A stretch of DNA of 57,906 nucleotides from CAISOG01 sp044375625 (GTDB lineage Bacteria > Pseudomonadota > Alphaproteobacteria > CAISOG01): NCBI GenBank assembly GCA_044375625.1, contig JBILMH010000006.1, positions 1 to 57,906 of the forward strand. The letters are read 5' to 3'. Both the position numbers and the translations under genes were made by a program. Below are positions 10,102-18,267 of the stretch, one piece after another. The notes below the pieces were generated by a model. It worked only from the letters and a program-made list of their open reading frames with translations. It searched no databases and was not told where the DNA came from. How positions within the stretch are numbered: position 1 is the first letter of the stretch; each line of letters begins with the position of its first letter.

Positions 10102-10635
10102 ATGTCGCGCGTTGGAAAAAATCCCGTTAAGCTCCCTGCAGGCGTTACCGTTGATACGGTCAACGATAACCTGGTTGTTAAGGGTAAGCTGGGCGAGCTT
10201 TCTCTGCCATTATCATCCAACACTTCGGTGGTTTTTGAAAATGGCGAGATAACCGTTACCCCCCTTAGTCAAGACAAATTTGCCAGGATGATGTGGGGAA
10301 CCATGCGCAACCGTATTGCCAATATGGTGACAGGTGTCAGCACTGGATTTTCTCAAAATCTTGAAATTTTGGGGGTTGGGTATCGCGCCCAGGTTCAAGG
10401 ACAGAATTTGGTTCTTCAGCTTGGCTACAGTCACGACATTGTTTATCCAATTCCTGCAGGTGTCACGATTGTTAGCGAGAAGCCGACAGCCCTGACCGTT
10501 AAGGGGATTGACAAACAATTGATTGGTGCAGTGGTGGCCAAAATTAAAAGTTATCGTCCGCCTGAGCCTTACAAAGGCAAGGGTATTCGTAAAGAGGGTG
10601 AGTATGTTCGCCGCAAAGAAGGAAAGAAAAAATAA
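10102..10635 (+). CDS. rplF: 50S ribosomal protein L6
   Basis: L6 lies near the sarcin-ricin loop at the factor-binding site. The 177 residues contain SRVGKNPVKLPAGVTV, LGVGYRAQVQG and the tail PEPYKGKGIRKEGEYVRRK split across two strands, all diagnostic. The last base is shared with the start of rplR. Confidence 0.98.
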   Translation: MSRVGKNPVKLPAGVTVDTVNDNLVVKGKLGELSLPLSSNTSVVFENGEITVTPLSQDKFARMMWGTMRNRIANMVTGVSTGFSQNLEILGVGYRAQVQGQNLVLQLGYSHDIVYPIPAGVTIVSEKPTALTVKGIDKQLIGAVVAKIKSYRPPEPYKGKGIRKEGEYVRRKEGKKK

Positions 10636-10997
10636 TGGCATCGGGTAATCCACTTTTCGACCGTCGCAAGCGTCGGGTTCGCACCACCATCCGCCTGCGT
10701 GGCGCTGGTCGTATGCGTCTGTCAGTTTGCCGATCAGGCAAGCATATCTATGCACAAATTATTGATGATAAAGCTGGCAAAACCGTGGTTAGCGCATCGA
10801 CTGTTGATCAAGATCTGCAAAAGCAATTGAAGACAGGTTCAACCAAAGCTGCTGCGGCCAGGGTTGGTACTAAGGTTGCCGAAAAAGCTTTGGCTGCGGG
10901 CATTAATGAAGTGGTTTTTGATCGTGGTGGCTATGTCTATCATGGTCGGGTTAAAGAATTGGCTGACGGCGCGCGCGCTGCTGGCCTTAAATTTTAA
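10635..10997 (+). CDS. rplR: 50S ribosomal protein L18
   Basis: L18 binds 5S rRNA. The 120 residues contain the arginine-rich N terminus, RLSVCRSGKHIYAQIIDD and the end VFDRGGYVYHGRVKELADGAR. It overlaps the rplF stop by one base (TAATG). Confidence 0.98.
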   Translation: MASGNPLFDRRKRRVRTTIRLRGAGRMRLSVCRSGKHIYAQIIDDKAGKTVVSASTVDQDLQKQLKTGSTKAAAARVGTKVAEKALAAGINEVVFDRGGYVYHGRVKELADGARAAGLKF

Positions 10998-11008
10998 AGG
11001 GGCATTCT

Positions 11009-11587
11009 GTGGCACTACCAGATAAAAAAATCCGCGAAGAAGGCAGCGAACTGGTTGAAAAACTGGTTAGCGTCAACCGTGTAGCCAAAACTGTTAAGGG
11101 TGGTCGCCGCATGGGCTTTGCTGCGCTGGTGGTTGTCGGTGATACTAAGGGCCGTGTAGGTTTTGGTACAGGCAAGGCACGCGAAGTTCCTGATGCTGTG
11201 CGTAAGGCCACCGAGGATGCCAAAGGTGCGATGATTCGTGTGCCGTTGCGTGAGGCGCGCACCCTGCATCACGATACCTATGGCCATTATGGCTCGGGTA
11301 AAGTTACCCTGCGTTCGGCACCTGCCGGTACAGGCGTTATTGCTGGTGGTCCGATGCGTGCCGTATTGGAAGCCCTTGGCCTGCAGGATATTGTGGCCAA
11401 ATCGATTGGCTCTTCAAACCCACACAATGTTGTTCGGGCTACCCTGGATGCCTTGAGTGGTGTAGAGTCCCCCCGTCAGATTGCGGCGCGCCGTGGCAAA
11501 AAAATCAGTGATTTGATTGGTCGTCGTGGTGATGTTACAAAATCATCGGACAAGGCTGATGTCATTGTTGAAGTGGTAAAGGAATAG
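11009..11587 (+). CDS. rpsE: 30S ribosomal protein S5
   Basis: S5 contributes to decoding accuracy and the mRNA entry helicase. The 192 residues contain RVAKTVKGGRRMGFAALVV, GKAREVPDAVRKA and APAGTGVIAGG. The start is GTG with AGGGG upstream; GTG is also used for secY, rpsM and rpsK in this cluster. Confidence 0.98.
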   Translation: MALPDKKIREEGSELVEKLVSVNRVAKTVKGGRRMGFAALVVVGDTKGRVGFGTGKAREVPDAVRKATEDAKGAMIRVPLREARTLHHDTYGHYGSGKVTLRSAPAGTGVIAGGPMRAVLEALGLQDIVAKSIGSSNPHNVVRATLDALSGVESPRQIAARRGKKISDLIGRRGDVTKSSDKADVIVEVVKE

Positions 11588-11591
11588 GACG

Positions 11592-11786
11592 ATGACCCAG
11601 AATAAACAGCTAAAAATTACCCAGATACGCAGCTCAATTAGCGCTAAAGCGGATCAGCAGGCCACCTTAGTTGGTTTGGGTATCAGGCGCCGCATGCATA
11701 CCGTGTTGCGTGAAGATACACCAAGCATTCGTGGCATGGTGCGCAAAGTGCGGCATTTGATAACTGTCGAAGAATTAAACGGTTAA
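11592..11786 (+). CDS. rpmD: 50S ribosomal protein L30
   Basis: L30 is a small large-subunit protein. The 64 residues contain LKITQIRSSISAKADQQATL, GLGIRRR and the end RGMVRKVRHLITVEE, which fit the family. Position between rpsE and rplO is standard. Confidence 0.97.
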   Translation: MTQNKQLKITQIRSSISAKADQQATLVGLGIRRRMHTVLREDTPSIRGMVRKVRHLITVEELNG

Positions 11787-11797
11787 AGGAGACAGCA

Positions 11798-12259
11798 ATG
11801 TCGTTGTTAAATCAAATTCGTGAGAACCCCGAAGCACGCAAAAAGCCAAAGTGCCTTGGTCGTGGTATTGGCTCAGGCAAGGGAAAAACCTCCGGCAAGG
11901 GTCACAAGGGTCACAAAGCGCGTAGTGGCGGCGCAAGAAAATTGTTTGAGGGCGGTCAAATGCCCCTGTATCGTCGTTTGCCTAAGCGCGGCTTCCACAA
12001 TCCCTTTAGAGTGACCTATACCCTGATTAACCTGGATGACCTGCAACAGCTTGTCGATTCTGGTAGTGATCTTGTCAAAAATCCCATCACCATTGACGTG
12101 TTGCGTCAATCTGGCTTGGTACGAGACAATCTGCCCGTTAAACTGCTTTCCAGAGGCGAGCTAAAGTCCAAGATCGTACTTGAAGTCCATGCCGCTTCTG
12201 TCTCTGCGAAAGAGGCTTTTGCTAAGGCTGGCGGTACGCTGCAGCTGGTTGGTGCCTAA
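11798..12259 (+). CDS. rplO: 50S ribosomal protein L15
   Basis: L15 is a late-assembly large-subunit protein. The 153 residues contain the glycine- and lysine-rich stretch GRGIGSGKGKTSGKGHKG, then GGQMPLYRRLPKRGF. The ATG follows AAGGAG. The secY GTG comes two bases after the stop. Confidence 0.98.
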   Translation: MSLLNQIRENPEARKKPKCLGRGIGSGKGKTSGKGHKGHKARSGGARKLFEGGQMPLYRRLPKRGFHNPFRVTYTLINLDDLQQLVDSGSDLVKNPITIDVLRQSGLVRDNLPVKLLSRGELKSKIVLEVHAASVSAKEAFAKAGGTLQLVGA

Positions 12260-12261
12260 CC

Positions 12262-13635
12262 GTGTCATCGCGACAAAGTGTCTATGGATCTGCACAGCGC
12301 CCTTTAGGGGCTGGTGATCAGCTATCTGTTGCTGCTTTTGCTCGCGCCAAAGAACTGCACAGCCGCATTTGGTTTACCCTTGCCGCGTTGGTTGTGTATC
12401 GTTTGGGCACCTATATTCCTCTGCCTGGAATTGATAGTGCTGTCGTTTCTGAGATGTTCAAAAGTCACGGCGGTGGCTTGTTTGGCATGTTTGATATGTT
12501 TGCGGGTGGCGCGCTGCAGCGGATGACCATTTTCGCCCTAAACATCATGCCCTATATCACCGCATCGATTATCATGCAGTTGATGACGGCGGTGTCGCCA
12601 TCGCTGGAAGCCATGAAAAAAGAGGGTGAGAGCGGCCGCAAGCAGATTAACCAGTATACCCGTTACGCCGCGGTTTTGTTGGCGATGGTGCAGGGCTATG
12701 GGCTGGCGATTGGCATTGAGAGCATGCGCAGTGGCAGTGTGTCTGCCGTGCTGGATCCAGGCCTATCCTTTCGCCTGACCACCATGATTATGCTTACCGG
12801 TGGCACCGTGTTTTTGATGTGGTTGGGTGAGCAGATGACCTTTCGCGGCATTGGCAATGGCACCTCGATGATTATCTTCGCCGGCATTGTGGCCAATTTG
12901 CCTCTTGCACTTGGTAACACCCTGGAATTGGGACGCACGGGCGCCCTGTCAATCGGTTTCATCTTTGCTGTTTTGCTTCTGGTCATCGCGGTTGTCTATT
13001 TTATTGTGTATGTTGAGCGCGCCCAGCGTCGCCTATTGGTTCAGTATCCAAAACGCCAAGTTGGCATGCGGATGACTGGCGGTGGGTCAACCCATCTGCC
13101 ACTAAAGCTCAACAGTGCTGGGGTGATTCCGCCCATTTTCGCCAGCTCCTTATTGCTTTTGCCAACCACCATTGCCAGTGCTGGTGTGGGTGCGGATGCA
13201 CCAGAATGGTTATCCAACACCATTCGCGCATTGAGCTTCGGCCAGCCTCTGCACATGGCTTTGTATGCTTTTATGATTATTTTCTTTAGCTTTTTCTATA
13301 CAGCTGTGGTGTTTAACCCAGTTGAAACAGCGGATAACATCAAGAAAAATGGCGGCTTTATTCTTGGTATTCGTCCGGGAAAACATACGGCGGATTATCT
13401 GGATTTTATCTTAACCCGCTTGACTGTTGTTGGCGCTCTGTACATGACAATTGTCTGCTTGCTTCCTGAATTTTTGATTGCTCATTATGGTTTGCCATTT
13501 ATGCTTGGCGGTACCAGCTTGTTGATTGTCGTGTCGGTGACCATGGAAACTGTTACCCAAATCAGCGGTCATATGTTGGCGCACCAATATGAAGGTCTGA
13601 TGAAAAAATCAGGATTGCAGGGGCGTCGTTCATGA
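12262..13635 (+). CDS. secY: Protein translocase subunit SecY
   Basis: SecY is the channel subunit of the SecYEG translocon in the inner membrane. The 457-residue protein has about ten hydrophobic helices. Diagnostic stretches include LGTYIPLPGID in the first helix, the plug region GLFGMFDMFAGGALQRM, and the cytoplasmic loop RPGKHTADYLD. The GTG start gives a cytoplasmic N terminus of normal length. Its last four bases overlap adk (ATGA). Confidence 0.98.
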   Translation: MSSRQSVYGSAQRPLGAGDQLSVAAFARAKELHSRIWFTLAALVVYRLGTYIPLPGIDSAVVSEMFKSHGGGLFGMFDMFAGGALQRMTIFALNIMPYITASIIMQLMTAVSPSLEAMKKEGESGRKQINQYTRYAAVLLAMVQGYGLAIGIESMRSGSVSAVLDPGLSFRLTTMIMLTGGTVFLMWLGEQMTFRGIGNGTSMIIFAGIVANLPLALGNTLELGRTGALSIGFIFAVLLLVIAVVYFIVYVERAQRRLLVQYPKRQVGMRMTGGGSTHLPLKLNSAGVIPPIFASSLLLLPTTIASAGVGADAPEWLSNTIRALSFGQPLHMALYAFMIIFFSFFYTAVVFNPVETADNIKKNGGFILGIRPGKHTADYLDFILTRLTVVGALYMTIVCLLPEFLIAHYGLPFMLGGTSLLIVVSVTMETVTQISGHMLAHQYEGLMKKSGLQGRRS

Positions 13636-14297
13636 TAACGATTTTGATGGGAGCCCCCGGAGCAGGGAAGGGGACGCAGGCCAAATTGCTGGAAGCCAAT
13701 TATGGCTTTCTTCAATTGGCTACTGGCGATATGTTGCGTGAGGCCATCAAGTCGGGATCTGCCCTGGGCGAACGGGTCAAATCAATCATGAGTGAGGGCG
13801 GATTAGCTCCCGACGACGTTGTTATTAAGTTGATTGAAGAAAAGATTTCCCAAGGGGCGGCTGGTTATGTCCTGGATGGTTTTCCCCGTACACCTGCTCA
13901 GGCTGAGGCGCTGGAGCAGTTTTTGGCCAAACGCGGTGAAGCAGTCACCGCTGTTATCGCGTTGGATGTGCCAGAAAGCTATATCGTTGAGCGGGTTACG
14001 GGCAGATTTTCCTGCGCCAGCTGCGGAGCAGGCTATCATCGCGTGTATCGCCCAACCGCTGTTGCGGGTGTTTGCGACCAATGCGGCGGCAAAGAGTTTG
14101 TTGTAAGGCCAGATGATCAGCAAGAGGTCGTGGAAAAACGGCTGGCTGTTTACGCGGATCAAACCTCGGCTCTGTTGCCTTTTTATGAGCAGCGTGGCCT
14201 GCTTAGCAGAATTAATGGTACTGGTACCGTTGAAACAGTGGCCGCACGGTTGGCCGCTGTCCTTAAATTAACCAACCAGGAGAAAGTATCAGCATAA
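13632..14297 (+). CDS. adk: Adenylate kinase with four-cysteine lid
   Basis: Adk interconverts ATP plus AMP and two ADP. The 221-residue long form has the P-loop GAPGAGKGTQ at residues 8-17, the AMP-binding region ATGDMLREA and DGFPRTPAQAE. The lid carries CASC and CDQC, a zinc-type four-cysteine lid that E. coli Adk lacks. It overlaps secY by four bases, as in many bacteria. A hairpin with no T-run follows before rpsM. Confidence 0.98.
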   Translation: MITILMGAPGAGKGTQAKLLEANYGFLQLATGDMLREAIKSGSALGERVKSIMSEGGLAPDDVVIKLIEEKISQGAAGYVLDGFPRTPAQAEALEQFLAKRGEAVTAVIALDVPESYIVERVTGRFSCASCGAGYHRVYRPTAVAGVCDQCGGKEFVVRPDDQQEVVEKRLAVYADQTSALLPFYEQRGLLSRINGTGTVETVAARLAAVLKLTNQEKVSA

Positions 14298-14300
14298 TCT

Positions 14301-14334
14301 CATGAAACTGGCTATTGACAAAGCTGTTTTCATG
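14301..14334 (+). promoter_or_regulatory. Inverted repeat in the adk-rpsM gap
   Basis: CATGAAA (14301-14307) and TTTCATG (14328-14334) are perfect complements. An inner GGCT/AGCT-like pairing could extend the stem. No T-run follows, so it is not a classical terminator. The gap also holds TTGACA at 14315-14320 with a poor -10 match (TAGTGT) 16 bases on. It lies 44 bases before the rpsM start, so it could be a leader element or processing site. This is inference only. Confidence 0.35.
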
Positions 14335-14377
14335 ACTAGTGTTCTTACTTCACCTGAAAATTATTGGAGATAAACCC

Positions 14378-14758
14378 GTGGCACGGATTGCTGGTGTTAA
14401 TATCCCTTCTCAAAAACCCTTGGGAATTTCCCTAAGGTATCTGTATGGCATCGGGCCAACAACAGCCCTTGAGGTCTGTTCTAAGGCTGGCATCGACAGC
14501 ACAAAGCGTGTGCATCAGTTGAGTGAAGCCGAGATTCTACAAATCCGTCAGATTATTGACAGCGATTATAAAGTAGAGGGGGATCTTCGTCGTGAGGTGT
14601 CCTTTAACATCAAACGATTGATGGATATCGGCTGCTATCGCGGCTTGCGTCACCGTTCGGGTCGTCTGCCCGTACATGGTCAGCGGACACGAACCAATGC
14701 GCGTACCCGCAAAGGTAAAGCTATTGCTATTGCCGGCAAGAAAAAGATCAAAAAGTAA
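14378..14758 (+). CDS. rpsM: 30S ribosomal protein S13
   Basis: S13 contacts the P-site tRNA and bridges the subunits. I chose the GTG at 14378, which has TGGAGA upstream and gives the family start ARIAGVNIP, over an in-frame ATG 13 codons earlier. The resulting 126 residues contain YLYGIGPTTALEVC, GLRHRSGRLPVHGQRTRTN and the lysine-rich tail. It opens the alpha-type gene group, which lacks rpsD here. Confidence 0.97.
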   Translation: MARIAGVNIPSQKPLGISLRYLYGIGPTTALEVCSKAGIDSTKRVHQLSEAEILQIRQIIDSDYKVEGDLRREVSFNIKRLMDIGCYRGLRHRSGRLPVHGQRTRTNARTRKGKAIAIAGKKKIKK

Positions 14759-14781
14759 CGTAATTAACTAGGAGTTTAGTT

Positions 14782-15168
14782 GTGCCACCTCGTCAAAAGA
14801 CCAAGAAAAAAGAAAAAAAGAATATCGTGAGCGCGCGTGCCTATGTCAGCTCCACATTCAATAACACCTTGGTGACCATTACCGATCCGTTCGGCAATGC
14901 CATTTCTTGGTCATCGGCTGGATCGATGGGTTTTAAGGGCGCGCGTAAATCGACCCCCTATGCCGCCCAAATTGCTGCGGAAGATGCCGGTAAGAAGGCT
15001 AGGGAACATGGCGTTCGGTTGATTGAGGTTGAGGTTAAGGGCCCTGGATCAGGTCGCGAATCGGCTCTTAGGGCTTTGCAAAGTATCGGATTCACGGTGA
15101 CGGCAATTCGCGATACGACTCCTGTGCCCCATAATGGCTGCCGCGCGCCAAAGCGTCGTCGCGTCTAA
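14782..15168 (+). CDS. rpsK: 30S ribosomal protein S11
   Basis: S11 forms part of the platform near the mRNA exit. The 128 residues contain VSSTFNNTLVTITDPFGNAI, GSGRESALRAL and the end PHNGCRAPKRRRV. The start is GTG with AGGAG upstream. It precedes rpoA directly, since rpsD is absent from this position. Confidence 0.98.
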   Translation: MPPRQKTKKKEKKNIVSARAYVSSTFNNTLVTITDPFGNAISWSSAGSMGFKGARKSTPYAAQIAAEDAGKKAREHGVRLIEVEVKGPGSGRESALRALQSIGFTVTAIRDTTPVPHNGCRAPKRRRV

Positions 15169-15195
15169 GTGTTTTTTTGCATAAAGGAATAGATA

Positions 15196-16227
15196 ATGAG
15201 CACCATCACTGTTATTGAGCGCAATTGGCAAAGCCTGATTAAGCCCAATCATTTGGATATTGCCGTCGAAAACGACAACAAGCGCGTCGTATCCATTACC
15301 GCGGAGCCGTTGGAGCGTGGTTTTGGCCAGACTCTGGGCAATGCTTTGCGCCGCGTGCTGCTGTCGTCCCTGCAGGGTGCAGCGGTGACCGCAATCCAAA
15401 TTGATGGCGTTTTGCATGAATTCTCCTCCATCCCTGGGGTGCGTGAGGATGTGACCGATATTATCCTGAACCTGAAGCAGTTGGGCGTTCGGTTGAAATC
15501 GGATACCCCTCGCAAAATTCGCCTTCAGGCCAAAGGCCCTGGTGAGGTGCGTGCTTCGCAAATCGAAACCGGCGCTGATGTTGAGATTCTGGATCCCGAC
15601 TTGGTCATTTGCACCCTGGATCGTGATGCCAAAATTGAAGTTGAACTGACAGTGGCGCATGGCAAGGGATATGTGCCGGCCAGTCAAAACCGGCCAGAGG
15701 ATGCCCCGATTGGGTTAATTCCGATTGATGCAATTTTCTCTCCCGTGCGTCGCGTGGCTTTTAAGGTGGAAAACACCCGCGTTGGTCAAATTACCAACTA
15801 TGACAAATTGACCATGACCATTGAAACCAATGGCGCGGTGACGGCTGAGGATGCTGCTGGTATCGCTGCCCGCATTATTCAGGATCAGTTGCAGCTGTTT
15901 GTGAATTTTGATGATTCAGGTGCCGCCCGCCAGCATGGTGGCAAGCTGGATCTGCCATTCAATCCGAACATGTTGCGCCGGGTGGAAGAGCTTGAGCTGT
16001 CAGTTCGTGCATCCAACTGTCTGAAAAACGACAACATTGTTTACATTGGTGACCTGGTGCAGAAATCCGAGATGGATCTGCTTAAAACCCCGAACTTTGG
16101 CCGTAAGTCCATGGAGGAAATCAAGCGGGTGCTGATAACCATGGGGCTGAATCTGGGTATGCAGGTTCAGGGGTGGCCGCCAGAAAACATCGAAGAGCTT
16201 GCCAAAAAGCTTGAAGAACCCTACTAA
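15196..16227 (+). CDS. rpoA: RNA polymerase subunit alpha
   Basis: The alpha subunit nucleates RNA polymerase assembly and its C-terminal domain contacts UP elements and activators. The 343-residue protein has the N-terminal dimerisation domain (RGFGQTLGNALRRVLLSS), a linker, and a C-terminal domain (ELSVRASNCLKNDNIVYIGDL, then PNFGRKSMEEIKRVL). Length and order are normal. Confidence 0.99.
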   Translation: MSTITVIERNWQSLIKPNHLDIAVENDNKRVVSITAEPLERGFGQTLGNALRRVLLSSLQGAAVTAIQIDGVLHEFSSIPGVREDVTDIILNLKQLGVRLKSDTPRKIRLQAKGPGEVRASQIETGADVEILDPDLVICTLDRDAKIEVELTVAHGKGYVPASQNRPEDAPIGLIPIDAIFSPVRRVAFKVENTRVGQITNYDKLTMTIETNGAVTAEDAAGIAARIIQDQLQLFVNFDDSGAARQHGGKLDLPFNPNMLRRVEELELSVRASNCLKNDNIVYIGDLVQKSEMDLLKTPNFGRKSMEEIKRVLITMGLNLGMQVQGWPPENIEELAKKLEEPY

Positions 16228-16278
16228 AAATTAATTCGCATATTGCAGATCACCAGGATAAGAACAGGAGTTTAGGTC

Positions 16279-16686
16279 ATGCGCCACCGTTTAGCCGGCC
16301 GTAAATTAAACCGCACCAGCGAACACCGTTTGGCTATGTTACGCAACATGGCCTCATCCTTGGTGCAGTATGAGCAAATTACGACGACCCTGCCTAAGGC
16401 AAAAGAATTGCGTCCGTATTTGGAAAAGCTGATCACGGTCGGTAAGGAAGCCACCCTGGCCAATCGCCGCTTAATCTACAACACCCTGCGTGATGACAGC
16501 GCGACCGCGAAAATCGTCAGCGTGCTGGGTCCGCGTTATCAGTCCCGTCCGGGTGGATACATCCGCATCATCAAAGCGGGTAAGCGTTATGGTGACACCG
16601 CGGCCATGGCTATTATCGAGTTTGTTGGGCGTGACGAATCGGCCAAGCTTCGTGCTGCCCCTGCCTCTGAAGCTGAAGCTGAATAA
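16279..16686 (+). CDS. rplQ: 50S ribosomal protein L17
   Basis: L17 lies near the tunnel exit. The 135 residues begin MRHRLAGRKLNRTSEHRLAML and contain EQITTTLPKAKELRP and GGYIRIIKAGKRYGD. It ends the ribosomal run. The next gene is convergent and only 30 bases away, and no T-tailed hairpin is visible between them. Confidence 0.98.
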   Translation: MRHRLAGRKLNRTSEHRLAMLRNMASSLVQYEQITTTLPKAKELRPYLEKLITVGKEATLANRRLIYNTLRDDSATAKIVSVLGPRYQSRPGGYIRIIKAGKRYGDTAAMAIIEFVGRDESAKLRAAPASEAEAE

Positions 16687-16716
16687 TCAAAAGATTCACA
16701 ATCGCTGTCAGTGTAG

Positions 16717-18150
16717 TCAGATTGGTTGACTTTGATCAGTGGGGAAAAATATCCCGTCTGTGTTGTCGACATATCGTTCTACCAGCCGCTTAATCTCAGC
16801 GCCTTTGTGCAGAGAGAGAATGTGATCGTTAAGCATGTCGACGAAATCATTTTGATGTTTGGCGACAAGGAAACAGTTGGCATAGCGTCTAATGGGCATC
16901 TTTTTAGAAATATTGACCAGAGGGGATGAAAGGCTTTTGGCATAAGCTTCATAGGTCATTGTCTCTGCGATGGTTGCATCAGCGCTGCCATTAGCAACAG
17001 CATCCAAAAGCGCCTTAACGCGTCCCAATTGTGGCATGCGCACCCATCTGGCACGCACAAAATCGGTTAGGCAAATGGCATGGGTAATATCCCCTTCTGT
17101 AATGGCCATTCGATACCGTTCATGATCGAGGTTCAGCCAATCACCCTGTGCTAACGGGCTGTCAGCGCGCACCCATACGCCGACATTGCTATAATACGCT
17201 GGATAGCTAAGTGCGGCATGGCGATGGCGTTCAGCGGTTGGCCAGGTGGCGGAACAAAAAATATCAAAGCGCCCCTCTGATAATCCCTCAATGACAACGC
17301 CATACCCCGTTTCCTCAACCCATTCGATTTTTAGCTGATGCTTGTTCGCAAAGCTGGTTATGATTTCATAGAAAATCCCTGAAAATCCGGTTTCATGCCG
17401 ATAAAGCACAGGTGGGTAATCGACAAAGGCGGCGCGCAAAATCCCGCTTTGCATAATGCGACTATAGGTGTCGTGCATCGCATAACCTTCAGAAACTTCA
17501 TCATTATGAAGAGAGATATAGGTTTCATAGGGAGCTTCGAGCAGCAAAAAGTCTAAATGCGGTTTAGGCTTGCGGTCGTAATGGCCGCTAAGATAGTTTT
17601 CGTAAATTGGCCAATTGCGATGGTAGACATAGCAAACGCGCTTTGCCGCGAAAAATTCTGGTGCAAATTCCAAAAATGCAAGCTCTGACAATAGGTAGTG
17701 GGTTGCACTTTCGACAGCTGCGTCCAAATTGTCGCCGATCTTGCCAGTCGCCTCAAGAACTTCACGGGATGTTTGGCGAACCGCTGCAGAAAAAAAAGGA
17801 AGAAGGCGATATTTTTCGACGATTGCCTCGTAATGGGCGGTGTAGCGCGGGTCATCTTCAACCTCATTCGCCCAGTCAATGATCCGAACCTGATCTTCTG
17901 TATAACCCAATTCCTCTGCAAGCCTACGGGTGCGATTTTTGAGGTTGTTACCTTTAGGGATGGCTTTGTTGCGTGCCCGATTGTAGGGATAGCCAAGGGC
18001 AACATAGGTTGCAATTGCAGGAACATCCGCCACCATAATAACGCATCGGCCAAAGCGCTCAACCGCTTCTTTTAAAAGAAAACGCACCTCATAGTCTTTG
18101 AAATAGCTATTGCCTGGAGACATCCCAATGATGGCAAGTGGTCTGCGCAT
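16717..18150 (-). CDS. Cyclodipeptide synthase fused to a solute-binding-protein fold
   Basis: Residues 1 to about 205 match tRNA-dependent cyclodipeptide synthases (CDPS), which make cyclic dipeptides from two aminoacyl-tRNAs. The motif IIGMSPGNSYF gives the covalent serine Ser11 and Asn14. Tyr152, Glu156 and the pair Tyr176-His177 (YHRNWPI) follow. Their spacings equal those I recall for AlbC Ser37, Asn40, Tyr178, Glu182, Tyr202 and His203, so it is the NYH subfamily. A basic stretch, residues 57-76, fits the tRNA-binding helix. Residues about 235-477 resemble family 3 periplasmic binding proteins (GILRAAFVDYPPVLY, TAERHRHAALSYPAYYSNVGVWVRAD in two parts, NGSADATIAETM). There is no signal peptide, and the CDPS half comes first, so the binding fold should be cytoplasmic. 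It lies 117 bases downstream of the kinase gene on the same strand. Product and role of the second domain are unknown. Confidence 0.88.
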   Translation of the reverse strand: MRRPLAIIGMSPGNSYFKDYEVRFLLKEAVERFGRCVIMVADVPAIATYVALGYPYNRARNKAIPKGNNLKNRTRRLAEELGYTEDQVRIIDWANEVEDDPRYTAHYEAIVEKYRLLPFFSAAVRQTSREVLEATGKIGDNLDAAVESATHYLLSELAFLEFAPEFFAAKRVCYVYHRNWPIYENYLSGHYDRKPKPHLDFLLLEAPYETYISLHNDEVSEGYAMHDTYSRIMQSGILRAAFVDYPPVLYRHETGFSGIFYEIITSFANKHQLKIEWVEETGYGVVIEGLSEGRFDIFCSATWPTAERHRHAALSYPAYYSNVGVWVRADSPLAQGDWLNLDHERYRMAITEGDITHAICLTDFVRARWVRMPQLGRVKALLDAVANGSADATIAETMTYEAYAKSLSSPLVNISKKMPIRRYANCFLVAKHQNDFVDMLNDHILSLHKGAEIKRLVERYVDNTDGIFFPTDQSQPI

Positions 18151-18267
18151 TCAAATTTCTTTTAAAATTATGGGTTGATTAGCGGACAAAACCACTATTG
18201 TTGACGATTTAAGCAATTCCGCCCCAATTGCACCATCATGTCAAGCTGATGCAAGCTAACCCATCCA

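Noticed and set aside
16687..16716. Terminator between rplQ and the convergent CDPS gene
   Set aside because: The 30-base gap has no stem followed by a T-run on either strand.
16717..18150. Reading this gene as an ordinary periplasmic amino-acid-binding protein
   Set aside because: Only the C-terminal half fits. The N-terminal half has no signal peptide and carries the CDPS residues at exact family spacing.
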